Source: Paenibacillus sp. V4I7
Lineage (GTDB): Bacteria > Bacillota > Bacilli > Paenibacillales > NBRC-103111
NCBI RefSeq assembly: GCF_030817275.1
Contig: NZ_JAUSZD010000002.1
Location: 186,001-250,000 of the forward strand
Direction: 5' to 3'
DNA: 64,000 nucleotides
Of the stretch, positions 33,258 through 40,630 are shown piece by piece; positions within the stretch are counted from its first letter, which is position 1; each line of letters begins with the position of its first letter. The notes below the pieces were generated by a model. The model made no database searches. It saw only the letters and a list, made by a program, of their open reading frames with translations, and was not told the origin of the DNA. Made by a program: the position numbers and the translations under genes.

Positions 33258-35711
33258 ATGAAGGTTTCTTATCAATGGTTATCGGAATATGTAGATGTAT
33301 CAGGCTTCACAGCTGAGGAATTAGCAGAAAAACTTACCCGAAGCGGCATCGAAGTGGATATTGTGGAAGATCGCAATAAGGGTGTAACGAACGTAGTCGT
33401 TGGGTTTGTAAAATCACGCGAAAAACACCCAGATGCAGATAAATTAAGTGTGTGTATCATTGATGCCGGACAAGGCGAAGACTTGCAAATCGTTTGCGGG
33501 GCAAAAAATATCGATGCCGGACAAAAGGTGCCCGTCGCTATGATTGGAGCAGTGCTGCCTGGCGGACTGCAAATCAAACGCGCTAAACTGCGCGGCGTAG
33601 AGTCACAAGGCATGATTTGTTCAGCCAAAGAGCTTGGTCTGAACGACAAGCTGCTGCCGAAGGAAATTCAAGAAGGTATCCTAGTACTGCCTGAAGATAC
33701 CGAAATCGGCAGTTCAATTCTGGATGTCCTTGCTATCAACGACAAGGTATTAGAGCTTGATCTGACACCAAACCGCTCCGATTGCTTGAGCATGCTCGGA
33801 GCTGCTTATGAGATCGCAGCGATCCTCGGACGCAGCGTCAAACTGCCGGATGCGGAAGCAGCGCGCGGGGCGGCTGGAACAGCCGCAGTGAAAGCTTCTG
33901 ATCGCATCAGTGTGAAGATCACAGCGACGGAGCAGTGCTCGCACTACGCGGCTCGCCTTATCGAAGGCGTACGCGTCGGCACTTCTCCGCTGTGGATGCA
34001 AAACCGTTTGATGGCGGCTGGTATCCGTCCAATCAACAACATCGTTGACATCACGAATTTCGTGATGCTTGAATACGGCCAACCGCTACACGCTTTCGAT
34101 GCTGAGCAGTTGAACAATGGCCACATCGATGTACGCCTCGCTGAAGCCGGGGAGAAACTCGTCACGCTCGATGATGTGGAGCGTACTCTAGAGCCGCACA
34201 TGCTGCTTATCACGGACGGCACGAAACCGGTAGGGATTGCAGGTGTTATGGGCGGTGCTAACTCCGAAGTGACAGAAGGCACAACACGGATTCTGCTTGA
34301 ATCCGCCAAGTTCGCAGGCAGCTCTGTGCGCCGAACGTCGCGCCAGCTAGGGCTCCGCTCTGAAGCGAGTCTTCGCTTCGAGAAAGAAGTGAACCCGGAA
34401 GCGGTGATTCCGGCATTAAATCGTGCTGCAGCGTTAATAGCTCAATACGCAGCAGGTCAAGTCGCTGACGGCATCGTAGAAGCCGTAGCGGGCTCACACA
34501 AGCCGGTCAGCATCGAGCTTGCTGCTGACCGTGTGAACAATTATCTCGGCACTGAACTTTCCTTGGTCGAGATGGGTCAAATCATAGAGCGCCTGCACTT
34601 CACATTCGAGCAGGCAGGCGAAGGCAAGCTGCTCGTGCATGTGCCGAGCCGCCGAGGAGACATTACACGGGATGTCGATTTGATCGAAGAAGTAGCTCGC
34701 CTTTTCGGCTACGACAACATCCCGACAACGTTAATGACCGGCGTGACGACACCCGGATCCTTGACCAAAGAGCAGTCGATCCGTCGTATCACACGGAATC
34801 TCCTGACTCAAAGCGGACTGCATGAAGTCATCACTTATTCCTTCACACAGCCGGATCAAACCGTGTCGCTGCCGGGTCTATACCCAGCGGCTAAGCCAAT
34901 CTCGCTCGCTATGCCAATGAGCGAGGATCGCAGCCAACTGCGTACTAGCTTGCTGCCGCATCTGCTAGACGTAGTAAGCTACAATCGTAACCGTACGATG
35001 GATGACGTGGCTATTTTCGAAATCGGCAAAGTATTTATTACAGATGAATCTTCACTAACAGATTTGCCGCAAGAGAAGCTTCTCCTCTCCATTGTATTGA
35101 CAGGCAAACGCCGTCAAGCACATTGGGCACAAAAGTCCGAGGCTGTCGACTTTTATGATATCAAAGGTGTTTTTGACCGTCTTGTAAGCTACTTAGGCGT
35201 TAAAGGACTCACCTATAAAACTGCATCACCAGATGGTTTCCATCCGGGGCGAACAGCTGAGCTCCTCTTAAACACAGCTGAAGGTGAACAAGCAATAGGT
35301 CGAATCGGTCAACTGCATCCTACAGTGCAGCAGCAGCGTGATCTTGATGACACTTACGTACTTGAGGTTGAGCTTTCCCCAATTTTAGAAGCTGCTGGAG
35401 ATGCAATTGTATATAAATTGCTGCCGCGTTATCCGTCAATTGGACGCGATCTTGCTGTAGTAGTGAATGCTAGTGTACCAGTAGGTCTAATGGAACAAAC
35501 CATCACTGAAGTTGCCGGAGACTTGTTAGAATCCATTCAAGTATTCGATATCTATACTGGAGAACGTTTAGGCGCAAATCGCAAAAGCGTAGCCATTGCC
35601 TTCGTATACCGACACGCAGAGAGAACACTGCTGGATGAAGAAGTAACAGAGCTCCATGCCAAAGTTGTTCAAACCCTTGAACAACAATATGAGGCAGAGT
35701 TAAGAAAATAG
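33258..35711 (+). CDS. pheT: Phenylalanyl-tRNA synthetase beta subunit
   Basis: 817 residues, usual for the bacterial beta subunit. In order: N-terminal B1 with an EMAP/OB tRNA-binding domain (about 40-155, HPDADKLSVC), B3/B4 editing domain, B5 (about 410-480), the catalytic-like core, and a C-terminal ferredoxin-fold anticodon-binding domain (from about 724, LPRYPSIGRDLAVVVN). It recognises tRNA and edits misacylated Tyr-tRNA. AAGGAGGGG precedes the ATG. Confidence 0.98.
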   Translation: MKVSYQWLSEYVDVSGFTAEELAEKLTRSGIEVDIVEDRNKGVTNVVVGFVKSREKHPDADKLSVCIIDAGQGEDLQIVCGAKNIDAGQKVPVAMIGAVLPGGLQIKRAKLRGVESQGMICSAKELGLNDKLLPKEIQEGILVLPEDTEIGSSILDVLAINDKVLELDLTPNRSDCLSMLGAAYEIAAILGRSVKLPDAEAARGAAGTAAVKASDRISVKITATEQCSHYAARLIEGVRVGTSPLWMQNRLMAAGIRPINNIVDITNFVMLEYGQPLHAFDAEQLNNGHIDVRLAEAGEKLVTLDDVERTLEPHMLLITDGTKPVGIAGVMGGANSEVTEGTTRILLESAKFAGSSVRRTSRQLGLRSEASLRFEKEVNPEAVIPALNRAAALIAQYAAGQVADGIVEAVAGSHKPVSIELAADRVNNYLGTELSLVEMGQIIERLHFTFEQAGEGKLLVHVPSRRGDITRDVDLIEEVARLFGYDNIPTTLMTGVTTPGSLTKEQSIRRITRNLLTQSGLHEVITYSFTQPDQTVSLPGLYPAAKPISLAMPMSEDRSQLRTSLLPHLLDVVSYNRNRTMDDVAIFEIGKVFITDESSLTDLPQEKLLLSIVLTGKRRQAHWAQKSEAVDFYDIKGVFDRLVSYLGVKGLTYKTASPDGFHPGRTAELLLNTAEGEQAIGRIGQLHPTVQQQRDLDDTYVLEVELSPILEAAGDAIVYKLLPRYPSIGRDLAVVVNASVPVGLMEQTITEVAGDLLESIQVFDIYTGERLGANRKSVAIAFVYRHAERTLLDEEVTELHAKVVQTLEQQYEAELRK

Positions 35712-35740
35712 TGTAACTTTCATTTAAGTTGCAGGAAAAC

Positions 35741-35783
35741 AGGCTGGTCTTATCGAAATTACACTCGATAGGGCCAGCCTTTC
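35741..35783 (+). terminator. Rho-independent terminator after pheT
   Basis: AGGCTGGTCTTATCGA pairs with TCGATAGGGCCAGCCT around AATTACAC, followed by TTCATCT; the T run is weak, so some read-through into zapA is possible. Confidence 0.7.
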
Positions 35784-35805
35784 ATCTAAGGGAGGATATA
35801 AAAAA

Positions 35806-37344
35806 GTGAACGCTGAAGATAAAACGAGGATTACCGTTGATATATATGGACACCAATACAAATTAAAAGCTAGCACCAGCACCAATTACATGAAGCGAGT
35901 AGCTGAATACGTGAACGACCAAATGTTTCGTATTGCAAAAGGTTATCCGCGGCTAGATTCACAGAAAATCGCCGTTTTGGCTGCCGTGAACATGGCAGAT
36001 GAGTGCTTCCGTATGAACGAAATCATGGAAGAACTGACCAAAGCCCAAAAGGACCAAGTAGCAACCAAAGCCGCCTATGATAAATTAATCGTAAACTTTA
36101 ACGAATTGAAACAAGAATATGAGCAACAACAGACATCCATAAGTGAACAAAATGCTAAGCTAGTACAAGGTAACCAAACGCAAGAGCAAATGAAACAAGA
36201 AGTGCAGAAAGCAAAACAAGAACAAGAGCAGTTGAGGCAACAACTACAACAAGCAAAACAACTACAAGAGCAAGCTAAACAACAACAACAAGAACAAACT
36301 AAACAACAGCAAGAACAAGCTAAACAGCAGCAAGAGCAAGTCAAGCAACAACTTGAACAAGTCAAACAACAGCTAGAGCAAGAAAAACGTCAACAAATAC
36401 AAGTAAGACAACTGCTAGACCAAGAAAAACAACAACACCAACAAACAAAGCAACAATTCGAACAAGAGAAACAACAAAAAGCACTTCAGCTTCAAAAGCT
36501 GAACGAACAACACAGAGTCGAAAAACAATCTCTCTCAGAAATACACTTGCAAGACAAAGAAATGTTACATCAGCAATATCAACAAGACAAAGAAGCACTA
36601 ATGCAGCTACATCTGCAGGATAAAGAAATCATAAACATGCAACAGCAAGAAGAGATCTTTAAACTTTCGAACCAGTATCTAGTGGAAAAGGAAACACTCG
36701 TTAATCAACATCAAGAGGAACTAGAAAACATCACAATCCAACATCAAACGGAACTTGAAACTATCACAAACCAACTTCAAGAGAGAATAAATACAATTAC
36801 GAACCAACTCCAAGAAAGAATAAATGCAATTTCAAACCAACATAATGAGAAAATAGATATAATTACAAATCAACATCAAGAGGAAATTGAAACTCTTACA
36901 ATCAAGCACCAAGAGGAACTAGAAACGCTAACCGCCCTTTACCAAGACGAGGCTGATGCTAAGATTCTTCGTTTTGAGCAAGATAAAGGCAATCTAGTTG
37001 GGGAATTCCAAGAACGACAAACAAACATTATTCAACAGCTTGAGGACCAAAAATCAACCATTATTACCCAATATCAAGCGCAAATTGATGCCTTACTAGA
37101 GCAGCAGCAATTAGAACGAAGTACCCTTGCTCAACATTTTGAAGAAGAAAAAGAACGGATTTTAGCACAGGCCCGCAGAGAAAAAGAAGAGCTAATGCGC
37201 CAAAGCTTGAACGATGAAGCTCAGCAAAAAGAACTTCAAAATATCAAAGAAGAGTATAGAGAACTGCGCGAGGAATATGCTAAGCTGCAGAATGAATACA
37301 ATGAGTGGATCGAGCTTGTAGAAACAGACAGCCCTGGCAGGTAA
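35806..37344 (+). CDS. zapA: ZapA-like cell division protein with a giant repetitive coiled coil
   Basis: 512 residues, against roughly 85-170 for usual Firmicute ZapA. Residues 1-78 are a normal ZapA domain (ITVDIYGHQYKLKAS...YVNDQMFRIAKGYPRLDSQKIAVLAAVNMADE). Residues about 115-234 are Gln/Lys/Glu-rich heptads (QQQEQAK, QQLEQVK). Residues 235-465 form 21 consecutive 11-residue repeats without a gap (examples QHQEELENITI, QLQERINTITN, QHQEEIETLTI; Gln/His first, Glu/Asp fifth, Leu/Ile ninth). The end is a further coiled coil. ZapA binds FtsZ polymers; the tail could act as a long spacer or crosslinker. Start GTG 35806 with GGGAGG 10 bases upstream. Place between pheT and cvpA is conserved. 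Confidence 0.93.
   Translation: MNAEDKTRITVDIYGHQYKLKASTSTNYMKRVAEYVNDQMFRIAKGYPRLDSQKIAVLAAVNMADECFRMNEIMEELTKAQKDQVATKAAYDKLIVNFNELKQEYEQQQTSISEQNAKLVQGNQTQEQMKQEVQKAKQEQEQLRQQLQQAKQLQEQAKQQQQEQTKQQQEQAKQQQEQVKQQLEQVKQQLEQEKRQQIQVRQLLDQEKQQHQQTKQQFEQEKQQKALQLQKLNEQHRVEKQSLSEIHLQDKEMLHQQYQQDKEALMQLHLQDKEIINMQQQEEIFKLSNQYLVEKETLVNQHQEELENITIQHQTELETITNQLQERINTITNQLQERINAISNQHNEKIDIITNQHQEEIETLTIKHQEELETLTALYQDEADAKILRFEQDKGNLVGEFQERQTNIIQQLEDQKSTIITQYQAQIDALLEQQQLERSTLAQHFEEEKERILAQARREKEELMRQSLNDEAQQKELQNIKEEYRELREEYAKLQNEYNEWIELVETDSPGR
36508..37200 (+). repeat. 33 bp coding repeats (21 hendecads) in zapA
   Basis: 21 x 33 bp = 693 bp, each unit coding for 11 residues. The most similar neighbours are at about 36772-36837 (QLQERINTITN and QLQERINAISN). 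Similarity is stronger at the residue-pattern level than at the DNA level in the outer units, so the array is old with a more recently duplicated centre. Confidence 0.9.
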
Positions 37345-37350
37345 TCCACA

Positions 37351-37905
37351 GTGACAATGAATACATTAGACTATGTCATGTTGTCGATAGTAGCTTTGGG
37401 TCTGCTGCTAGGTTACTTTAGAGGATTTATTGCCCAGATTGTTTCGCTCTCAGGTTTTGTTCTCGCCTACCTCGTTGCATTTTATTTTTACAGGGATTTT
37501 GCCCCTCTGCTTCGAAACGCAGTTTCACTGCCTACCTATCAAAATTACCAAAAATACGAATTTATCGTAAAAGGCCTTAATTTGGATACCTATATCCTGA
37601 ATGCTTTAGCCTTTGCAATATTGTTTTTTGGCGTAAAATTTGCACTAGTCATCGTAGGCAGAGCACTTAATATTCTAGCAAAAACCCCAGGCCTGAACTT
37701 CATCAACCGTTGGAGCGGCGCATTGTTGGGCTTAGCAGAAGCACTTTTGATCATCATTATAGCCGTCAATGTTATCACCATCATGCCCTCAGACGGACTT
37801 CAAAAGCTGCTATCAAGCTCAACCATAGCTCCATATTTAATTAACGAATTACCCAATATTGCAGGAAAACTCCAAGAACTCTGGAAACAAGGAATCCCCC
37901 TATAG
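37351..37905 (+). CDS. cvpA: CvpA family membrane protein
   Basis: 184 residues, four membrane segments (about 5-25, 28-48, 80-102 and 122-145). Features are LDYVMLSIVALGLLLGYFRGFIAQIVSLSGFVLAYL and the second-half helix GLAEALLIIIIAVNVI. CvpA proteins are inner-membrane proteins linked to colicin V production in E. coli and to envelope function; in Firmicutes they lie between zapA and mutS2, as here. Start GTG 37351 (AGGT site) or ATG 37357. Confidence 0.93.
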   Translation: MTMNTLDYVMLSIVALGLLLGYFRGFIAQIVSLSGFVLAYLVAFYFYRDFAPLLRNAVSLPTYQNYQKYEFIVKGLNLDTYILNALAFAILFFGVKFALVIVGRALNILAKTPGLNFINRWSGALLGLAEALLIIIIAVNVITIMPSDGLQKLLSSSTIAPYLINELPNIAGKLQELWKQGIPL

Positions 37906-37943
37906 AAGCTGCCTACATTTCTAATACAGAATGGGCAGCTTTT
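37906..37943 (+). terminator. Rho-independent terminator after cvpA
   Basis: AAGCTGCC pairs with GGCAGCTT across a 20-base loop, followed by TTATC. Confidence 0.65.
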
Positions 37944-38012
37944 ATCAGTTTTCACCAAATCGTACGAGTACCAGCACTAGCAATCCCGACTTACATCCAC
38001 TAAACATTTGAG

Positions 38013-38029
38013 TTCTGTAGTATCTACAA
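38013..38029 (+). repeat. Dyad copy 1 (TTCTGTAGTATCTACAA)
   Basis: TGTAG-TAT-CTACA (38016-38028) is a near-perfect palindrome. Copies 2 and 3 lie downstream, flanking the minisatellites and the promoter of the IS1595-like gene. Confidence 0.8.
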
Positions 38030-38080
38030 GTCACGAAATACAAAACCACTCCCCCACCCGCAACCAGATCCACAGCCCCA

Positions 38081-38172
38081 GTCCCAGCCACCCCCCAGCC
38101 ACCCCCACCCCCAGCCACCCCCACCCCCAGCCACCCCCACCCCCAGCCACCCCCACCCTCAGCCCCAACCAT
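38081..38172 (+). repeat. 16 bp C-rich minisatellite
   Basis: CCAGCCACCCCCACCC-type unit; the AG of successive units lies at 38097, 38113, 38129, 38145 and 38161, exactly 16 bp apart. The minus strand is GGGTGG-rich with G-quadruplex potential. Confidence 0.9.
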
Positions 38173-38173
38173 A

Positions 38174-38221
38174 CCCGCACCCGCACCCGCACCCGCACCC
38201 GCACCCGCACCCGCACCCGCA
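38174..38221 (+). repeat. Hexanucleotide repeat (CCCGCA)8
   Basis: Eight uninterrupted copies of CCCGCA directly after the 16 bp minisatellite. Perfect copies suggest recent expansion and likely length variation between strains. Confidence 0.95.
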
Positions 38222-38386
38222 CCCACAACATCTAACGAGTTTCGCAATCATTACTCCATTAATTGAAGCCAGGAAGTCTAAAAAACAGTGAAATCAAGGA
38301 CAATAACCTTCGCAACATAGCAATAACAGCTGACCCGATAATTGCGAAAATGTCTTCACTCGAACCTTATACTCTAAAATTATGTA

Positions 38387-38403
38387 TTCTGTGGTATCTA
38401 CAA
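38387..38403 (+). repeat. Dyad copy 2 (TTCTGTGGTATCTACAA)
   Basis: Same orientation as copy 1, one base different in the left arm (GTGG for GTAG). Confidence 0.8.
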
Positions 38404-38537
38404 TCATCAAAAAACCTTACCGAAGCCTCAAAACATTCCATGTCCCTGTCGAAACGAGACCGGTACTTTTGCTTACAAAGGTTCAAAACTATAGCTTCAA
38501 ATTTTTGATATTGATTAGTCGATTCATGATTTTTACA

Positions 38538-38554
38538 TTGTAGATACTACAGAA
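38538..38554 (-). repeat. Dyad copy 3, inverted
   Basis: TTGTAGATACTACAGAA is the exact reverse complement of copy 1. It lies 42 bases upstream of the -35 element of the IS1595-like gene. Confidence 0.8.
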
Positions 38555-38595
38555 TATGAATAACCCATGATACTAATCTTGGATACATAAAATTC

Positions 38596-38624
38596 TTTAC
38601 ATACAAACAAATGTTCTATATAAT
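38596..38624 (+). promoter_or_regulatory. SigmaA promoter of the IS1595-like gene
   Basis: TTTACA (38596-38601), 17 bases, TATAAT (38619-38624). Followed by GAGAGGGG about 10 bases before ATG 38673. Confidence 0.75.
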
Positions 38625-38672
38625 ACAAATATAGGGAATTATTTTCGCGTTATAATTGAGAGGGGTCAATTC

Positions 38673-39278
38673 ATGGATGCTTATTTATTTGAATCGTTGG
38701 ATGACACTTTCAAGACAGAGGAAGATTGTGTAAGACTTTTGACGAAAAGACGGTGGGCGGGTGGGTTTTGTTGTCCGAGTTGTGATTATCATTTATTTTA
38801 TATTGTGAAGACTCGTAATTTATTGGAGTGTAAAGAATGCCGTACGCAAATTTCATTAACGGCTGGAACGGTTATGCATAAATCTAAGCTTTCCTTAATG
38901 ATTTGGTTCAAAGCTATTCGAGCATTGATCCAGGAACAACAAACTTATTCGATTGCAGCGTTTGCGAGCTTGCTTGGAGTAAATTATCGAACTGCTAAGT
39001 TGATGCTGGAGAAGCTGCAACTAGCTCTTTATAAGCAATACTCACGCATGGGTTCAGGTGCGGACAGAATTCGTGAACAAAAAGTAGAGTCCAGCCCAAA
39101 TAAAAGAAAGCGTACAACTGTTAACTCTCGAAAGATCAACACCAACTTTTGTACGTATATATTTACAAATTCCAAGAAAATAAAGTATGTTGAGGGTGTT
39201 TTGTTTAGAAAGTGGATGGATGCTTTCTTATCCGTTTATTTGTTTCCTGTCTATTTAAGGTATTGTCAAGTGCTTTGA
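38673..39278 (+). CDS. IS1595-type transposase N-terminus without catalytic domain (possible domesticated DNA-binding protein)
   Basis: 201 residues. The first 120 match the transposase zinc ribbon (CCPSCDYH about 33-40, ECKECRTQISLTAGTVMHKSKLSLMIWFKAI about 54-84) and the following helix-turn-helix (SIAAFASLLGVNYRTAKLMLEKL). The ISXO2-type DDE nuclease domain that should follow is missing: residues 125-201 are a basic linker (SPNKRKRTTVNSRK) and an unfamiliar hydrophobic end. It has a good promoter and ribosome binding site. It could be a truncated insertion-sequence remnant or a domesticated regulator; the three dyads upstream are possible sites. No terminal inverted repeats of an intact element were found. 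Confidence 0.75.
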   Translation: MDAYLFESLDDTFKTEEDCVRLLTKRRWAGGFCCPSCDYHLFYIVKTRNLLECKECRTQISLTAGTVMHKSKLSLMIWFKAIRALIQEQQTYSIAAFASLLGVNYRTAKLMLEKLQLALYKQYSRMGSGADRIREQKVESSPNKRKRTTVNSRKINTNFCTYIFTNSKKIKYVEGVLFRKWMDAFLSVYLFPVYLRYCQVL

Positions 39279-39389
39279 CTTAACGTTAATTACCGTTTAG
39301 ATTCCCTAGTTTTAGCCTATTCCATCGTCCATTGTTGTTGATTTATGGAAGCAATGTTATACCATCAAATTAATGCAAAATCCAAATAC

Positions 39390-39427
39390 AAAAAAGCCTT
39401 ACCGCTTTGTTGCCGCGATAAGGACTT
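39390..39427 (-). terminator. Rho-independent terminator of the cupredoxin gene
   Basis: On the minus strand CCTTATCGC pairs with GCGGTAAGG and is followed by CTTTTTT. Confidence 0.8.
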
Positions 39428-39445
39428 ATGAACTGATGACTTAAA

Positions 39446-39832
39446 CTATTCAACAATCAATGTTGATTTCATATTAGCGTGACCACTGCCACACATGATG
39501 GAACAGTTAATTGGGAAAGAGCCCGCTTTATCTGGTGTAAAGGTAACTGTTTTGTTGCTATTATCGATGTTTATTTTGAATTCTTTAATGGAAGCACCAT
39601 GAATGCCTTGAGCATTATCAAGCGTAATTGTAACGGGCTCTCCTTTTTTGACACGATATTCGGATTGGTCAAATTTGAAGTTTGTCGCTTTCAATAAAAC
39701 TTGCTGGCCTGCTGCTTGTGTGGTAGCGGCGGGGGATGTAGAGGATTGTGCTGATTTCGTATCTTTGTTTCCACAAGCTGCTATCGCAATGACTATGACT
39801 ATTCCCATTAAAAGAACGAATAATTTCTTCAT
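39446..39832 (-). CDS. Cupredoxin-domain lipoprotein (CuA-like)
   Basis: 128 residues. Lipoprotein signal ending IAAC (Cys near 20), a Ser/Thr/Ala linker, then a cupredoxin domain like the C-terminal part of cytochrome oxidase subunit II: ATNFKFDQSEYRVKKGEPVTI, His in GIHGASIKEF, and NCSIMCGSGHANM with the Cys-x3-Cys-x3-His-x2-Met set of the CuA centre. It probably binds copper on the outer membrane face as an electron carrier or copper chaperone (compare CopC-CopD at 16.3-17.9 kb). No oxidase genes adjoin it. SD-like GGAGGG precedes the start. Confidence 0.9.
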   Translation of the reverse strand: MKKLFVLLMGIVIVIAIAACGNKDTKSAQSSTSPAATTQAAGQQVLLKATNFKFDQSEYRVKKGEPVTITLDNAQGIHGASIKEFKINIDNSNKTVTFTPDKAGSFPINCSIMCGSGHANMKSTLIVE

Positions 39833-39930
39833 ATATATCCCTCCGGAATTGTATTAGTTTCCCTCATCATTGTACACGACCTCTTCCGAAAAAACAGTGA
39901 CAAACTCGTGAAAGAAATTGTTATCATAGA

Positions 39931-39976
39931 AAAGATCGGTCCGGCGAGTGAATACGCGGCAGACCGATCTTTTTTG
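39931..39976. terminator. Terminator between the two minus-strand genes
   Basis: AAGATCGGTC pairs perfectly with GACCGATCTT around a 20-base loop, flanked by A-run on the left and T-run on the right, so it can act in both directions; it serves the YvlD-like gene. Confidence 0.75.
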
Positions 39977-40017
39977 GGCTTTAGCATTGGATATCAGTTA
40001 TCGAAACTGATAGGTTT

Positions 40018-40386
40018 TTACCGACGATCCTGTCTTCCTGTGATCCCATGTTCAAAGGGGGTTTTCACAGGGATGAACAGGTCGATGATTCCGATAACTA
40101 AAGCAGCTAAAACGGCACCTATTATGCTCGTAGATACATTACCCACTACAAACTGGGCGGCCCAAATAACAAGCGCGCTTACCAGAAAGCCTACGATTCC
40201 TCTGCCAAAGGGAGTGATTTGTTTGCCGAAGATCCCTTCAATGATCCAAGCAGCAACAGCAATGACCAAAGCTAGAAAAAATGCGCTCCAGAAACCACCG
40301 ACTTGAAACCCTGGAACTAACCAGCTGACAAACATTAAAACCAAAGCAGAAACAATAAACCTTACCAGATGTCCGAGAAGATGCAT
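40018..40386 (-). CDS. YvlD-like (phage holin family 4) membrane protein
   Basis: About 122 residues with four membrane segments (about 4-22, 28-48, 60-80 and 85-106). LVRFIVSALVLMFVSWLVPGFQVGGFWSAFFLALVIA and FGRGIVGFLVSALVIWAAQFVV match the YvlD/holin-4-2 family, which in B. subtilis belongs to the LiaRS-like/sigmaW envelope-stress context. It has no known enzyme activity. ATG 40386 with AAGGAGG 8 bases upstream is preferred; a longer frame begins at 40521. It diverges from mutS2. Confidence 0.85.
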   Translation of the reverse strand: MHLLGHLVRFIVSALVLMFVSWLVPGFQVGGFWSAFFLALVIAVAAWIIEGIFGKQITPFGRGIVGFLVSALVIWAAQFVVGNVSTSIIGAVLAALVIGIIDLFIPVKTPFEHGITGRQDRR

Positions 40387-40630
40387 CTCGTGAACCTCCT
40401 TCTTTTTGTGATGAGAATAAGTTCTCATAACAAGAAGTGATTTTTTGCAAACTATGCTTGGTGTGTCTAAGTCTTGCAATCCTTTTGGCAGGAGGATAGG
40501 TGCACAGCTTAGTGTATCCAATTCGAGTGAATATTATGGTAGGCAGCATCTTCCATATAACGATTGTCTCCGTAGCTAATCAGGCTTGATTTGGTTTATA
40601 ATATAGGGTAGAGAAAAGAGGTTGGGATCG

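Larger units (their letters stand above)
37944..38672. other. Gene-free accessory stretch between cvpA and the IS1595-like gene
   Basis: About 730 bases without a credible gene. It holds two C-rich minisatellites (38081-38226), three copies of a TGTAGTATCTACA-type dyad (38013, 38387, 38538) and the promoter of the following gene. The Firmicute gene polX often found here is absent. Confidence 0.7.

Noticed and set aside
33750-34497. Minus-strand frames inside pheT
   Set aside because: Shadow frames of a conserved essential gene with no start signals.
37945-38247. Gly/Val- and Arg/Val-rich minus-strand frames and a Pro/His-rich plus-strand frame
   Set aside because: They are translations of the C-rich minisatellites without start signals.
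38263-38508. 81-residue plus-strand frame with TTG start
   Set aside because: No ribosome binding site, no recognisable domain, and it contains dyad copy 2; probably chance.
38673-39278. Complete IS1595 insertion sequence
   Set aside because: No DDE domain, no convincing terminal inverted repeats or target duplication around the gene.
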